A stretch of DNA of 64,000 bases from Spirometra erinaceieuropaei (GCA_902702965.1 CACRXP010000020.1:782273-846272); one strand, 5' to 3'. Positions 54,498 to 64,000 are shown, numbered from the stretch's first letter. Notes: generated by a model from the sequence alone, not told the origin. Program-made: numbers and translations.

Positions 54498-57400
54498 CCT
54501 TCTATGTTTGCGACACTGCGACTCGCAGACGTTTTCTGGTGGACACTGGAGCTCAAATCAGTGTTGTTCCCCCAACTGCAGCTGATCGTCGTTTCCCTAG
54601 TCCTGGTCTTCATCTTCAAGCTGCTAACTGTTCCCCAATTCCCACTTTTGGCAGTCTGTCCCTCACCCTGAACATTGGCCTTCGTCGGTCATTTACTTGG
54701 ATCTTTGTGATTGCTCATGTCCCTCATGCAATCCTCGGCTCGGACTTCCTTGCCGAGTTTGATCTCCTTGTTGACTGTCGACGTGCCCGTCTCCTCGACC
54801 GCACCAGCGGTCTGTTCGTCCGTGGACTAACTCCATTTACTGCCCCCACCAACTTATCTGTCCTGGATACAGATATTGCTAGTCCTTTTCGGCAACTGCT
54901 GCTTAGTCACCCCAACATAATTAACGCCCAGTTTCGCAGTGGTGAAGTTCAACATGATGTTGTGCACCATATCCGCACCTCAGGTCCTCCCGTGTTTGCT
55001 CGACCGAGACGACTAGCACCTGAGCGTTTTCAGGCCGCGAAGGCGGAGTTTGAACACATGCTGCAACTGGGAATAATTCGACCGTCCGAGAGCCCTTGGG
55101 CGTCCCCACTGCACATGGTGCCCAAGGCAACATCAGGCGACTGGCGGCCCTGTGGTGACTATCGCGCCCTCAACAATGCGACCATCCCGGATCGTTATCC
55201 CGTCCCTCATCTTCAAGATTTTGCTGGAGCTCTTTTCGGCAAATCGGTTTTCTCGAAGATTGACCTTGTTCGGGCCTTCCATCAGATTCCTGTCGCTCCT
55301 GAGGATGTTCCCAAAACTGCCGTCACCACACCATTCGGCCTGTTCGAATTTATTCTCATGCCATTTGGTCTTCGCAATGCTGCCCAAACATTTCAGAGGT
55401 TCATTGATCGAGTCCTACGTGGTCTCCCGTTTGTGTACGCCTACATCGATGACCTCTTGGTGGCCAGTCGAAATGCCGAGGAACACAAAGAGCATCTTGC
55501 CTTAGTGTTTGACCGCCTCGATCAGTTTGGCGTGGTCATTAACCCTTCCAAGTGTGTTCTGGGTGTGCCGTCCCTTGATTTTCTTGGTCACCATATCGAT
55601 GCACAAGGTTTGCGTCCCCTCTCTTCCAAGGTTGAGGCCATTCGTGACTTTCCTCCACCAACCTCCAAGCGTCAGCTGCAACGTTTCCTTGGCATGGTAA
55701 ACTTTTATCGCCGGTTCCTACCGAACTGTGCCGACCTTATGCTGCCACGCACCAACTTGCTCTCTGGTCCCAAGGGTCCCCTTGAGTTACGTGGCCACGC
55801 GCTGACTGCATTTGAGAGAATAAAGACCTCCCTTGCTGATGCTACCTTGCTCACTCATCCTGCTCCAGAAGCCCCATTGTCCCTGATGGTTGATGCTTCG
55901 ACCGTTGCCGTAGGAGCAGTCCTCCAACAGCATATCAACAACTCGACACGACCGTTGGCATTCTTCTCCAAGAAGCTTTCACCTGCCGAGACGAGACATA
56001 GCACGTTTGGCCGTGAACTTCTTGCCATTTACCTAGCCGTAAAACATTTCCGACACTTCCTTGAGGGTCGTGACTTCACCATTTTCACAGACCACTAACC
56101 ACTTACATTTGCCATCCGATCCCATTCTGACAAATATAGCCCGAGAGAGATTTCTCATTTGGATTACATCTCGCAATTCACCACCGACATCCACCACATT
56201 GATGACCCGAAGAATGAGGTGGCTGATATGCTGTCCAGACCCTCACTGTCTTCCCTCCAACTCTCACACGGGATTGATCTTTGTGCCATGGCGGCTGAGC
56301 AGCAGCGAGTCGGTTGTCCTGGCGAAGAGTCTGTTAGTGGTCTCCAACTCAAAGACGTTCCTCTGACCACCGGCTCTGGTACCATACTTTGTGACGTCTC
56401 AACTCCCTTTCATCGCCCTTTTGTGCCCGCCTCGATGCGTCGAGCTGTATTTCAAACTCTGCATGGACTCTCCCACCCTGGGATCCGAGCCTCTCAAAAG
56501 CTCCTCGCGGAAAGGTTTGTCTGGCCTGGCATGAACAAGGACGTCAAAGCTTGGGCCCGGTCGTGTCTGAGCTGCCAGCGCAACAAGGTGCAGCGTCACA
56601 ACAAGTCCTCACCAGGCACTTTCCCCAGTCCCGACGCACGGTTCAACCATGTGCACCTGGATGTCGTAGACCCCTTGCTTCCATCCAATGGTTTCACCTA
56701 CCTCCTTACCTGTGTCGATCGATATACTCGCTGGGCTGAAGCTATTCCTTTGCCGAATGTTCAGGCTGAAACCATCGTGAAGGCCTTCGTCAGTCGTTGG
56801 GTCGCCATGTTCGGTGCCCCATCCACGGTTACGACTGATCGTGGTGCCCAGTTTGAGTCGGCACTCTTCCAAACGCTACTCAATTTCCTTGGCTGCACAC
56901 GCATTCGGACGACAGCCTACCACCCCGCTGCCAACGGTATGGTGGAACGTTTCCATCGCCAGCTAAAGACCGCTCTGCATGCCGTAGAAGACCCAGGAAA
57001 CTGGTCGGACAACCTTCCTCTTGCACTCCTCGGCATCCGCGCAGCTCTGAAGTCGGATCTGGGCTGTAGCGCAGCTGAATTGGTTTTCGGCACTACCCTC
57101 CGACTGCCAGGCGAGATGATCACCCCAACCTCTCGTGGAGCCGACGAGACTCCTGACAATCTTGTGCACCGTTTGCGGCAATTTATGCGCTCGCTTTCCC
57201 CGGTTCCACCTCGAGCTCCAATGACTGAGTCTTATGTCGAAAAAGACTTGGACAAGTGTACTCATGTGTTCGTCCGGTGTGACCGTGTGCACCAGCCGCT
57301 GGAATCACCATATGAAGGACCGTTCCGCGTGCTCGCGCGCAACACCAAGACCTTCCGGATTCTTCGCAGTGACAAGGAGGACGTGGTCAGTGTCGATCGG

Positions 57401-57715
57401 GTCAAGGCTGCTGTTGCGGAGGAGCCGCCGGACCTGTCACAAGGACAAACATGTGCTGACCCCCTAACCCCTGTTCCTCCATCTTCCCTATCCCCTACTC
57501 GTTCACCCTGCCCACTGCCTTGCCCTTCCCCGCCCTTGCCCTCTACCCCTCCGTCCCCCATACTTCCTCTCCCTACATGTCAACAGCATCCAACTGCAAC
57601 ACCATCGTCCACCACAGCACGCAGTCAACCCTCTTCGACTGTACCTCCTGCATACATAACTCGCAGTGGCCGTCACGTTCATTTTCCCGATCGTTTAGTT
57701 ACCCATTTTTTCTAG
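54440..57715 (+). pseudogene. pol: Pol polyprotein (PR-RT-RNase H-IN), one nonsense codon
   Basis: One continuous frame from the frameshift site to 57715, interrupted only by TAA at 56096-56098. Protease: [13 protein letters not shown] (DTGA at 54542-54553). [28 protein letters not shown], and catalytic YIDD at 55442-55453. RNase [25 protein letters not shown]; the TAA replaces the Lys codon after TDH. Integrase: H-x3-H ... C-x2-C zinc site (HGLSH ... CLSC), Asp in HLDVVD, TTDRGAQFE and Glu in NGMVERF with 35 residues between the last two, then a GPY/F-type YEGPFRVL. A Pro/Ser-rich tail ends the protein. The domain order PR-RT-RH-IN is that of Ty3/gypsy. Confidence 0.93.
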
Positions 57716-57760
57716 ACTTGTGCATATCCTCCGGCGCCGTATCCCGTCGCCCTCCGGTCT

Positions 57761-57770
57761 AGAAGGGGGG
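57761..57770 (+). other. Polypurine tract
   Basis: AGAAGGGGGG lies 3 nt upstream of the 3' LTR and would prime plus-strand DNA synthesis. Confidence 0.85.
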
Positions 57771-57773
57771 TAC

Positions 57774-58036
57774 TGTGGTGAGGTACCTGACTAATTTACC
57801 TTTGACAATTTAGTCCCATTTCCTTTGACCGCATTACTTGTTTGAATGTGACGAGAAACGACACACCTGTACAACCCGCCTTGCTAGCGTGCTCTGCTGT
57901 GGTATTCTGTTGTCAGTTTTTCTTAACGTTCAAAAATCTCTATATTATTCACTGCTCCGATTTACTTGCTGCATTTAAGGCTAGGGGCTCGTCAGATATA
58001 ACTCGTTAGTTCGTGAGAACATTACGATTAACGACA
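57774..58036 (+). repeat. 3' LTR of gypsy element
   Basis: 263 bp, same ends as the 5' LTR. Differences from it: GCATTA for GCATTG, GAATG for GAACG, AAAATCT for AAAAGCT, GATTA for GATTT. Confidence 0.93.
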
Positions 58037-58040
58037 GGAT
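58037..58040 (+). repeat. Target-site duplication GGAT (right)
   Basis: Second copy of GGAT directly after the 3' LTR. Confidence 0.85.
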
Positions 58041-58378
58041 CACCGGTCTCCGGTTTAGTGGCAGAACTGTTCATACAGGACTTAGGAAAGATTGCCTTCA
58101 TCCAACATGAGCCGGTATTTTGGCACCGGTATGTAGACGACACGTTTATCATCGTAAAGAAGGACATACTGCAACATTTCCACGGCCTGGTCAATGCAGT
58201 CTGCCCTGATATAAAATTCACGAGGGAAGAAAAACAGGAACAGCAGTTGCCCTTCCTGGATGTGCTCGTCAGACGAAACCTCAACGGTGAACTTGAAACG
58301 ACGGTTTATAGGAAGGCAACGAACACCATACAGCTTCTCAGTTTTCACAGCAACCGTCCGATGGTCCACTAACGAAGC
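58041..58378 (+). pseudogene. PLE RT catalytic part, right of the gypsy insertion
   Basis: Continues the RT interrupted at 53253: SPVSGLVAELFIQDLGKIAF, WHRYVDDTFIIVKKD (YVDD at 58130-58141), LPFLDVLVRRNLNGELETTV and YRKATNTIQLL. A stop at 58370-58372 ends the frame; the linker continues from 58382 in another frame. RT active-site residues are all present in this half. Confidence 0.88.
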
Positions 58379-59010
58379 TGTGTGCAGATGCTCTTTAAAC
58401 GGATCCAAAGTCATTGCAGCAAACCGGAGGACAGAGCACGTGAGGCCCGTTATCTCCGCGACCAGTTTGTGCAAAATGGCTATCCGAGGGCATTCATAAG
58501 TCACTGCCTACGCGGTCGCCACCAGAGGACTCAAACAACAACACCACCGACTATATGGCATTCTCTGCCATACATCATGGGCGTTTCAGAAGCGACCGAT
58601 CGCAGCGCTGCGGAGCTAGGTGTTGGAATTGCACACCGCCTCAAAGCCACCGTGCCCAGTAGGGTCATGAAAATAAAAGACCGGTTAAAGCCTGAAGAGC
58701 AATCTGGAGTGGTGTATCGCATCCCCTGTCAAAACCGTCCTTGTAACTACACAGGCCAGATTGGACACATACTCGGATCGCGCATACACGAATATAAGCT
58801 GGCTATGCGACGAGGCGACGCATTATCACAAGTGGCCGCCAACACCTACGAAATGGATCACGAGTTTAACTTCGCAGTCACCAAAATAGTCGCCCACGCT
58901 GGAAACAAAACAGGCCGAGAATTTATTTAAGCCTGGGCCTTGGATGAGAGCTCAGTCAATCGATTTATCGATCTGGCGCCGGCGTATAGAGCCCTGCACA
59001 GTTGTAACGC
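58379..59010 (+). pseudogene. PLE linker and GIY-YIG endonuclease
   Basis: Frame 58382-58930 has the linker (SKPEDRAREARYLRDQF, NGYPRAFISHCLRG, SEATDRSAAELGVGIAHR), then the GIY-YIG core GVVYRIPCQNRPCNYTGQIG, the Arg in GSRIHEYK and HEFNFAVTKIVAHAGNKTG. TAA (58928-58930) replaces the conserved Glu codon in RE(F/L)I-E-AW; similarity continues in frame through SSVNRFIDLAPAYRALHS to about 59000. Loss of that Glu would remove metal binding even with read-through. Confidence 0.88.
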
Positions 59011-59596
59011 CCCTGGACTTGAACAGAATTGTTTGAATGTATGACACTTCCGCGCGAGGACCTAGGGTGGAGATGGCGTAATCGCGTGTCGGTGAAGATG
59101 GCCGGTGCCCCTTCTCTCTCTTCCGCCGATTCCTCCCCATCCCGTAACGCTCGCATCGCTCTCCCTCTCACTACATCGGCACCTCCCACGGCCCTTCCCT
59201 GCAGTTGCCCACAGCGCTGCAGTCGCCACCGGTTAATGAGCTGGCATGACGGTATCGCCTCTCCACCCAGACAGGTTCTCTGATGGTTGAAACTCATTCC
59301 AACTGTACGAGTAACTATTATTATTATACGTATCTCCCATGACCGTCTTGTTATACTTTACTGTATTCCGTTCCTGATAAACCCTCTTCTGCTGCGTGTG
59401 AATGAGTATTCAGAGATGCTAACGACTCTGTTCAGATCTATCTCCTCCAGGATCTACTCTCAGAGTTCTCTTACTTTGGTGTGTGCCACCCTTGACGTCC
59501 TCGACCGCTACACAGTCCCTTCCTGTCTTGCGCCGTCGGTCGATTATTGGCCTAAATGCCCTAAAACTGTCGCTTGTTCTGTTGCTGCTACTACCT
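59010..59596 (+). other. PLE 3' UTR / unassigned
   Basis: Noncoding stretch between the endonuclease and the hammerhead-like module. From about 59520 (GTCTTGCGCCGTCGGTCGATTATTGG) it matches 37733-37760, so the PLE terminal region starts no later than here; the middle (59040-59500) is not shared with the 37.6 kb copy and may be an insertion or longer UTR. Confidence 0.5.
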
Positions 59597-59641
59597 TTGA
59601 CGATGGACTCCTGCACGAGTCCGAAAGCTCAGGACAATAAA
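59597..59641 (+). ncRNA. Hammerhead-like ribozyme, AGCU subfamily, followed by AATAAA
   Basis: TTGACGA (first core base C changed to T), T, stem II GGACTC-CTGCAC-GAGTCC (perfect 6 bp), GAA, AGCT, C. CCT/AGG flanks form stem I. CTAAAA at about 59561 sits where others have the TATA box. AATAAA at 59636-59641. The C3 change probably reduces activity. Confidence 0.6.
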
Positions 59642-59724
59642 CGAAGTGTTCCGGGGTTCGAAACCTCTTTTTCTTCGCTTAGGAATACGTCTGGAACTCG
59701 AACTTTCGCCTTCATTCGATAGTA

Positions 59725-60765
59725 ACTATAATTTATTGTATCTTGTAGGCAAGCGGTACAAGTCAACCCGAAAGCCAGTCAGGCGTGTCGTGATGTACCG
59801 ACCGTAGAAAATAAAATTATGCAAGAAATCACCTCCATTAAAGTGGCGTATTGTTCCCAAAATACAGCACTGCTGCCCATTATTCTAACTTGCAAATGCG
59901 GATGGCGTATTAGGCAACAAACTTATAAGCGGCACACGGACGGTTTCTACTTCACATCTAGCCGTTGTGGCTAGAGGAAAGCCCTAGACTCTTGTTCAGT
60001 GTTTGCCATCAGCCGATTAACAATGAGACAAACTCTGAGGATCTGCATTGCATTTGTGAGATGCACAAGTGTGAAGAAAGCCCTGAGTCCGGTCGAGCGG
60101 TGTGAGCGCACGTGGACGAAATGCAGAAACGTCTGTGGTTTCAACTATACAACGCAAACTTGAGGAGTACTCGGGAAACCTTTCTGTCCTATATTGCGGA
60201 AGTTAATCCCGTGCAGTGACATTACCCCCCAACTGAATTACTCACCATGTGACCAGACTGTAAACCGCAACGGATACGGAGGAAGTCATGTCGCAATGTT
60301 TTCCGTTGGGTGCCGGACATGACGGCGATAAGTGCGCCTCTTACAGCCCCCCCCCCCCAATTGCGGACAAAAAATACGTGTGGCTTCAATGCCATGTCCT
60401 CGACGCAGTTTAGCTCAAAGAATGCCGTCTTCCCTCGACTATATCTGTCAAAGCACCTGAGTAGATTTCGACCGAAAACGCTTTATTTCGCCTTTAACTA
60501 AGGAAGTAAGGAAGGACAATGAGGCAATACAGACATTTCAGCAGCACCGACTCCTGGGGGTGGTGCAGTTCAGCGAATGTCACCCTGCCGACGAAGGGCC
60601 GATCTGAAACTCTACCAAACCACACCTACTCTAAAAAGTGCAGTAGGCAGTTCTCGATAGGTTTTCCTTACTCCGCGCGTATGCTGAATCCTAACCGAGG
60701 ACCTCCCAAACATGAAGCGTCATTGTCAAAAAGTCCCCAACATAATTCAACGACGAATATGCTTT
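59725..60765. other. No gene seen; poly(C) run
   Basis: C-run at about 60347-60358. Open frames 60310-60501 and 60519-60773 lack domains. Confidence 0.4.
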
Positions 60766-60779
60766 CATATTGACCCAAT

Positions 60780-60865
60780 TGTGAAAAACTCGACGCCTCG
60801 GTGGGATTCGAACCCACGACAGTAAGGGGAAGGCTTTAGTACAGCCAACGCTCTAACCACTTACT
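60780..60865 (-). repeat. tRNA-derived SINE, truncated minus copy
   Basis: Minus strand holds GTGGTTAGAGCGTTGGCTGTACT through GTGGGTTCGAATCCCACCGAGGC and the GAGTTTTTCAC tail; the first 14 bases of the tRNA-like head are missing. Box B (GGTTCGAATCC) is perfect. Confidence 0.65.
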
Positions 60866-60869
60866 ATAT

Positions 60870-61090
60870 CGGATTTGGTGGATTCCAAACGTTGCAGTAG
60901 ATTGGGCGGGTTACTTGACCCAAATGCGAGTAAACTCGCGTCGGCCGGCGGGGCCTCGTAGCTCAAGTGGTTAGAGCGTTGGCTGTACTAAAGCCTTCCC
61001 CCTTACTGCGTGGGTTCGAATCCCACTGAGGCGCCGAGTTTTTCACAGTTGGGCCAATATGAATTATTCAAGATCTACCAAAATACTATG
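60870..61090 (+). repeat. tRNA-derived SINE, well-preserved copy
   Basis: Leader GTTGCAGTAGATTGGGCGGG and TTGACCCAAATGCGAGTAAACTCGCG, then the tRNA-like unit 60951-61034: GGGGCCTC/GAGGCGCC acceptor with one mismatch, D-arm GCTCAAGTGGTTAGAGC, anticodon arm GGCT-GTACTAA-AGCC (anticodon ACT), long variable arm, T-arm GTGGG-TTCGAAT-CCCAC. Boxes A and B look functional. Tail GCCGAGTTTTTCACAG. It could be read as a tRNA-Ser-like gene, but the repeated flanks point to a SINE. Confidence 0.7.
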
Positions 61091-61209
61091 AATATGCTTT
61101 CGACCAGCTGCTCTTTTAGAAATTTCTTAACTATTTATTCTCCTGGCGGATATCCCCGTACTTTAACTTTCTATACGATAAAGCCGGGAAAAACTTGGCA
61201 TTTTTGGCC

Positions 61210-61310
61210 GTTTTTTTCACATTGCTATATCTCTGGGTTCGAATCCCACCGAGGCGCCGAGTTTTTCACAATTGGGCCAAAATGATTTATTGAAAATCGG
61301 CTAAAAATAC
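61210..61310 (+). repeat. SINE 3' fragment
   Basis: GGGTTCGAATCCCACCGAGGCGCCGAGTTTTTCACAATTGGGCCAAAATG: T-arm and tail only, 5'-truncated. Confidence 0.65.
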
Positions 61311-61745
61311 CAGTACGTTAAGTGAACCTGGTAGTCATCTGTTGGACTCTCGGTGGATTATTTAGGAAATTCTTCTTGGAGTGACTGTTACAGAATTGGT
61401 GGACTCCATACGCTGCAGTAGGCTGCGCGGGTAACTTAACCTGAATGTGATCAAATTCACGACTACCGCTGGGGCCTCCTATCTCCGGTGGTGCTGGCCC
61501 TGCCCTTGTTGTTGTGGATTAGAATCGCACCGAGGTCACCAAATGTTTAACAATTGAACCAAATAAATCACCCAAGTCAAGGTGGGTAACTTGACCTGAA
61601 TTTGATCAAATTTATGGCCCCCGATTGGGCCTCGTAGCTCAGGTGGTTAGGGCGCTAAATGCACTGATGTCTTACCCTTGCTGTCTTGAGTTCGAATCCC
61701 ACAAAGCCCCCCTAGTTTTCCATAACCAAGTCAAAGGAATTATTT
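61310..61745 (+). repeat. tRNA-derived SINE, two degenerate tandem copies
   Basis: Leader blocks (CTGGTAGTCATCTGTTGGA, ACGCTGCAGTAGGCTGCGCGG) precede a decayed head at about 61471-61541. A second leader (GGTAACTTGACCTGAATTTGATC) precedes a better head at 61627-61709 (GGCCTCGTAGCTCAGGTGGTTAGGGCG ... GAGTTCGAATCCCAC). The second has good boxes A and B but a poor anticodon stem. Confidence 0.6.
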
Positions 61746-61749
61746 AAAT

Positions 61750-63021
61750 CTGTCAAAACCACAAATGTAAACTGAAAATGGTCGCATTCGAGGTCTAAAG
61801 ATCGAAGCGAACTGAAAGTGTTATGACTTCCAAAGATGCTTTCTTGACAGACGACACTTAGGGAAGGTAAGTGAAGTAAAGGACCTCCAGCATACCACTT
61901 AACCACTTCTGAAGACACCCTCCCAATGCGTCAAGATAACTGAAAGGGAGATAAGTTTTCAGTGACCGCAGTCTAAAAGTCTTTCGCACACACAAAAAAG
62001 ATGGCTGGAATTCGTTCGAAGTTAGGCTGTGGGATTCGAAATAGGGCTTGAAAGCCATTATAGTGAGTTCAGAAGAGAGGTACGAGCGTTGTGAAGGGCT
62101 TTTGTCAGGCGCGAGGTGGCATAGCCAAAGTCCTGTGGAAATGGTCCTTTGAAGGTTAACAGATAATTACTTTCATATCCTACATTCCAATCTTCGTTGC
62201 CCCAGTACGCTGGCCTCCGGATTCCATAAATGGCTTAAGACGCACTTACTTTCAGTTCCAAACACAAAAACACTCAGGCGAATTGGAAGCTACACAGTTT
62301 TGTGCGCTGGATTCCCAGTGAATAGTCGGCTGGAAATAAAGCGGTTTGCCGTCGTTAACGTTCTTTTGAAAGCCGGAACTGTAGTCGAACAAAGGACTGA
62401 TAATACGGTATTTTAGGTCAATAAGCGACTAACTAAGCACTCTAGGAGATAAAGGAAGCAGGTTTTCCACAGCGACCCCGTGACATAATGGGAAGAGTGT
62501 GATCTTACACGCCAGCGTTTCCGGGTTCGATCTTCGTCCTGTCGAAATTTCCATCCACAATGTCTATCAGTGGGTGCAAAGATAAATATCCTTATTATTA
62601 CTCGACCTTTTCCTATAAGAATGCAGATAGACTTGACGGAATCTTATACAGACCTGCCGAAGTGGGAAGACTCGGGACTGGGCCTAACATTTAAATTAAC
62701 TCTGTGTAATGGTCACAACACACTACCTGATTTGGAGTTTTTTAAGTTTGAGAGGCTTTGTTGCACCTTGGTGACCCTCAGTGTTCCTTTTCGGTGTGAG
62801 TTATTGGTGTCTGGATCAGACTTCTCGAATACGTAGTAACGTCTGATGCAACAGAAGAATTTGAATACAAAGCGCATGTTTATCTACCTGAAAATTATTA
62901 TCAAAAATGACTAGAAAGATATGCGACGTTAAATCTACGTTTTGCTCATATCTTCCACTAGAACGGATTCAAATTATTTCACCTCCTTCTCGGTACTTGT
63001 TGAAGTCGCCCGAGTTGCACT
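61750..63021. other. No gene seen; tRNA-like sequence at 62476-62552
   Basis: GTGACATAATGGGAAGAGTGTG resembles box A and CCGGGTTCGATC box B of a tRNA-derived SINE head; the acceptor does not pair. Otherwise only domain-free frames. Confidence 0.35.
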
Positions 63022-63306
63022 NNNNNNNNNNNNNNNNNNNNNNNNNNNNNNNNNNNNNNNNNNNNNNNNNNNNNNNNNNNNNNNNNNNNNNNNNNNNNNN
63101 NNNNNNNNNNNNNNNNNNNNNNNNNNNNNNNNNNNNNNNNNNNNNNNNNNNNNNNNNNNNNNNNNNNNNNNNNNNNNNNNNNNNNNNNNNNNNNNNNNNN
63201 NNNNNNNNNNNNNNNNNNNNNNNNNNNNNNNNNNNNNNNNNNNNNNNNNNNNNNNNNNNNNNNNNNNNNNNNNNNNNNNNNNNNNNNNNNNNNNNNNNNN
63301 NNNNNN
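63022..63306. other. Assembly gap (285 N)
   Basis: Run of N followed by CACACAATAAAGG. Translations through it are artefacts. Confidence 0.95.
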
Positions 63307-64000
63307 CACACAATAAAGGGGCTACTGAGGCCATCACAGTTCTGTTTTATGTGACTTATACCTTCCTCTCCGCCGTTTTGAATGGTCTATTTAAAATCGC
63401 CGTCCAGTACACTAAAACTTGTTGAAATAAACAGGACTGACTGGATACAGACGGAAGATAAACTCATAGGGGGCAGCAACAACCTTTTCATGCGATTTAT
63501 GACAACGTCATCCTTGAAAGCTCCTGAGCTTGAAATACTCATACAGGCCCTCGAAAACTCGGAGAGGAATCCATCGACAGTTCTGTCCGGTCATCAGACA
63601 GGAGCTCATACTTTCTTAACGAGTCCCCCACAGAAGTAATTAACTTCCTATGCTCCCATTTAAAAGCCATTCGGTAGATTCTAAGAGAAAGGAGACCGTC
63701 AGGCAGCCAAACCGACACTTCGAATCTCTATAGTATATAAAGTGGAAAATAACACGATCATTTACATGATCCTGCTACGGAATTATAAGCAACCCCATCT
63801 AGTCGTCGTTGAATAAAATGCCCAATTATGCTATCTAGGTACCTATGCTTCGGTGACGTAGGCACATCTGTACTCTTAATATTAGCTAGAACCGGGCTTT
63901 AAAGTTAGGACAAGAAGTTGGACTCTTAAAGTTAGGATTATGATTAGGATTTTAGGGTTAGAGTCAGGGGTTTAGACTTTATTCACATATGTTTTGGCAG
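63307..64000. other. No gene seen; TTAGGG-like patch near the end
   Basis: 63895-63980 holds degenerate GTTAGGATTATGATTAGG and TTTTAGGGTTAGAG units. The final CATATGTTTTGGCAG resembles the SINE tail block at 16617-16632. The frame 63382-63639 has no recognisable domain. Confidence 0.4.

Larger units (their letters stand above)
53254..58036 (+). mobile_element. Ty3/gypsy LTR retrotransposon, CsRn1-like, nearly intact
   Basis: A 4783-bp element with two 263-bp LTRs, a tRNA-Trp-like primer site, gag, a -1 frameshift signal, pol (PR-RT-RNase H-IN) and a polypurine tract. I count four differences between the LTRs (about 1.5%), so the insertion is recent relative to the decayed PLE it sits in. Visible lesions are one frameshift in gag near 54175 and one TAA in RNase H at 56096-56098. 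The tRNA-Trp primer site and the C-x2-H-x9-C-x3-C type Gag knuckle are recognised features of the CsRn1 lineage of flatworms and insects. Confidence 0.93.

Noticed and set aside
60951..61034. Genuine tRNA-Ser(ACT) gene
   Set aside because: Structure is good, but the leader and tail are repeated in at least six other places, which fits a SINE better.
62907..63425. Open frames of 110-172 codons
   Set aside because: Mostly N; artefacts of the assembly gap.

Overview
This window looks like repeat-dense nuclear DNA from a flatworm. I see no convincing cellular protein-coding gene; almost every recognisable protein segment belongs to a transposable element. The mix (a CsRn1-type Ty3/gypsy element with a tRNA-Trp-like primer site, Penelope-like elements (PLEs) with GIY-YIG endonuclease, CR1-type LINEs, tRNA-derived SINEs, and a Thr/Ser-rich C2H2 zinc-finger tail) fits a platyhelminth. 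The zinc-finger tail makes me favour a diphyllobothriid-type tapeworm. That species-level guess is an inference from family resemblance, not a search result. Two N runs (23242-23373, 63022-63306) mark assembly gaps.

Layout. 1-5 kb: degenerate GC-rich repeats and a 5'-truncated CR1 LINE (about 2620-3784). 5-12.4 kb: foldback elements with Tc1/mariner-like ends and a tRNA-derived SINE. 12.4-17.2 kb: an inverted pair of PLE-end-like sequences, unassigned DNA and inverted SINE copies. 17.3-19.9 kb: a 5'-truncated PLE with RT, GIY-YIG and two hammerhead-like modules. 22.1-22.7 kb: a zinc-finger pseudogene next to a PLE end. 23.2-30 kb: a gap, a tandem array, a LINE fragment and a foldback element. 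30-42.5 kb: GC-rich repeat families, a PLE end with a CTT microsatellite, and a CR1 copy split by another repeat. 43.3-43.8 kb: a minisatellite. 44.3-49.5 kb: a foldback element, a PLE split by CR1, and a PLE end in inverted arrangement. 50.7-59.7 kb: a second inverted PLE, then a PLE split at its RT domain by a nearly intact 4.8 kb gypsy element with 263-bp LTRs and a GGAT target duplication. 60.8-61.8 kb: a SINE cluster.

Most interesting signals: (1) nine or more copies of a hammerhead-ribozyme-like fold at PLE 3' ends. They fall into two subfamilies whose stems I, II and III co-vary, with a 4-nt self-complementary helix III (ACGU or AGCU) and a TATA-like box roughly 30-50 nt upstream. (2) A textbook-looking -1 frameshift signal between gag and pol of the gypsy element: GGGAAAC, a 5-nt spacer, then an H-type pseudoknot. 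(3) Several nested insertions that give a relative chronology, including an apparent empty site for one foldback element.
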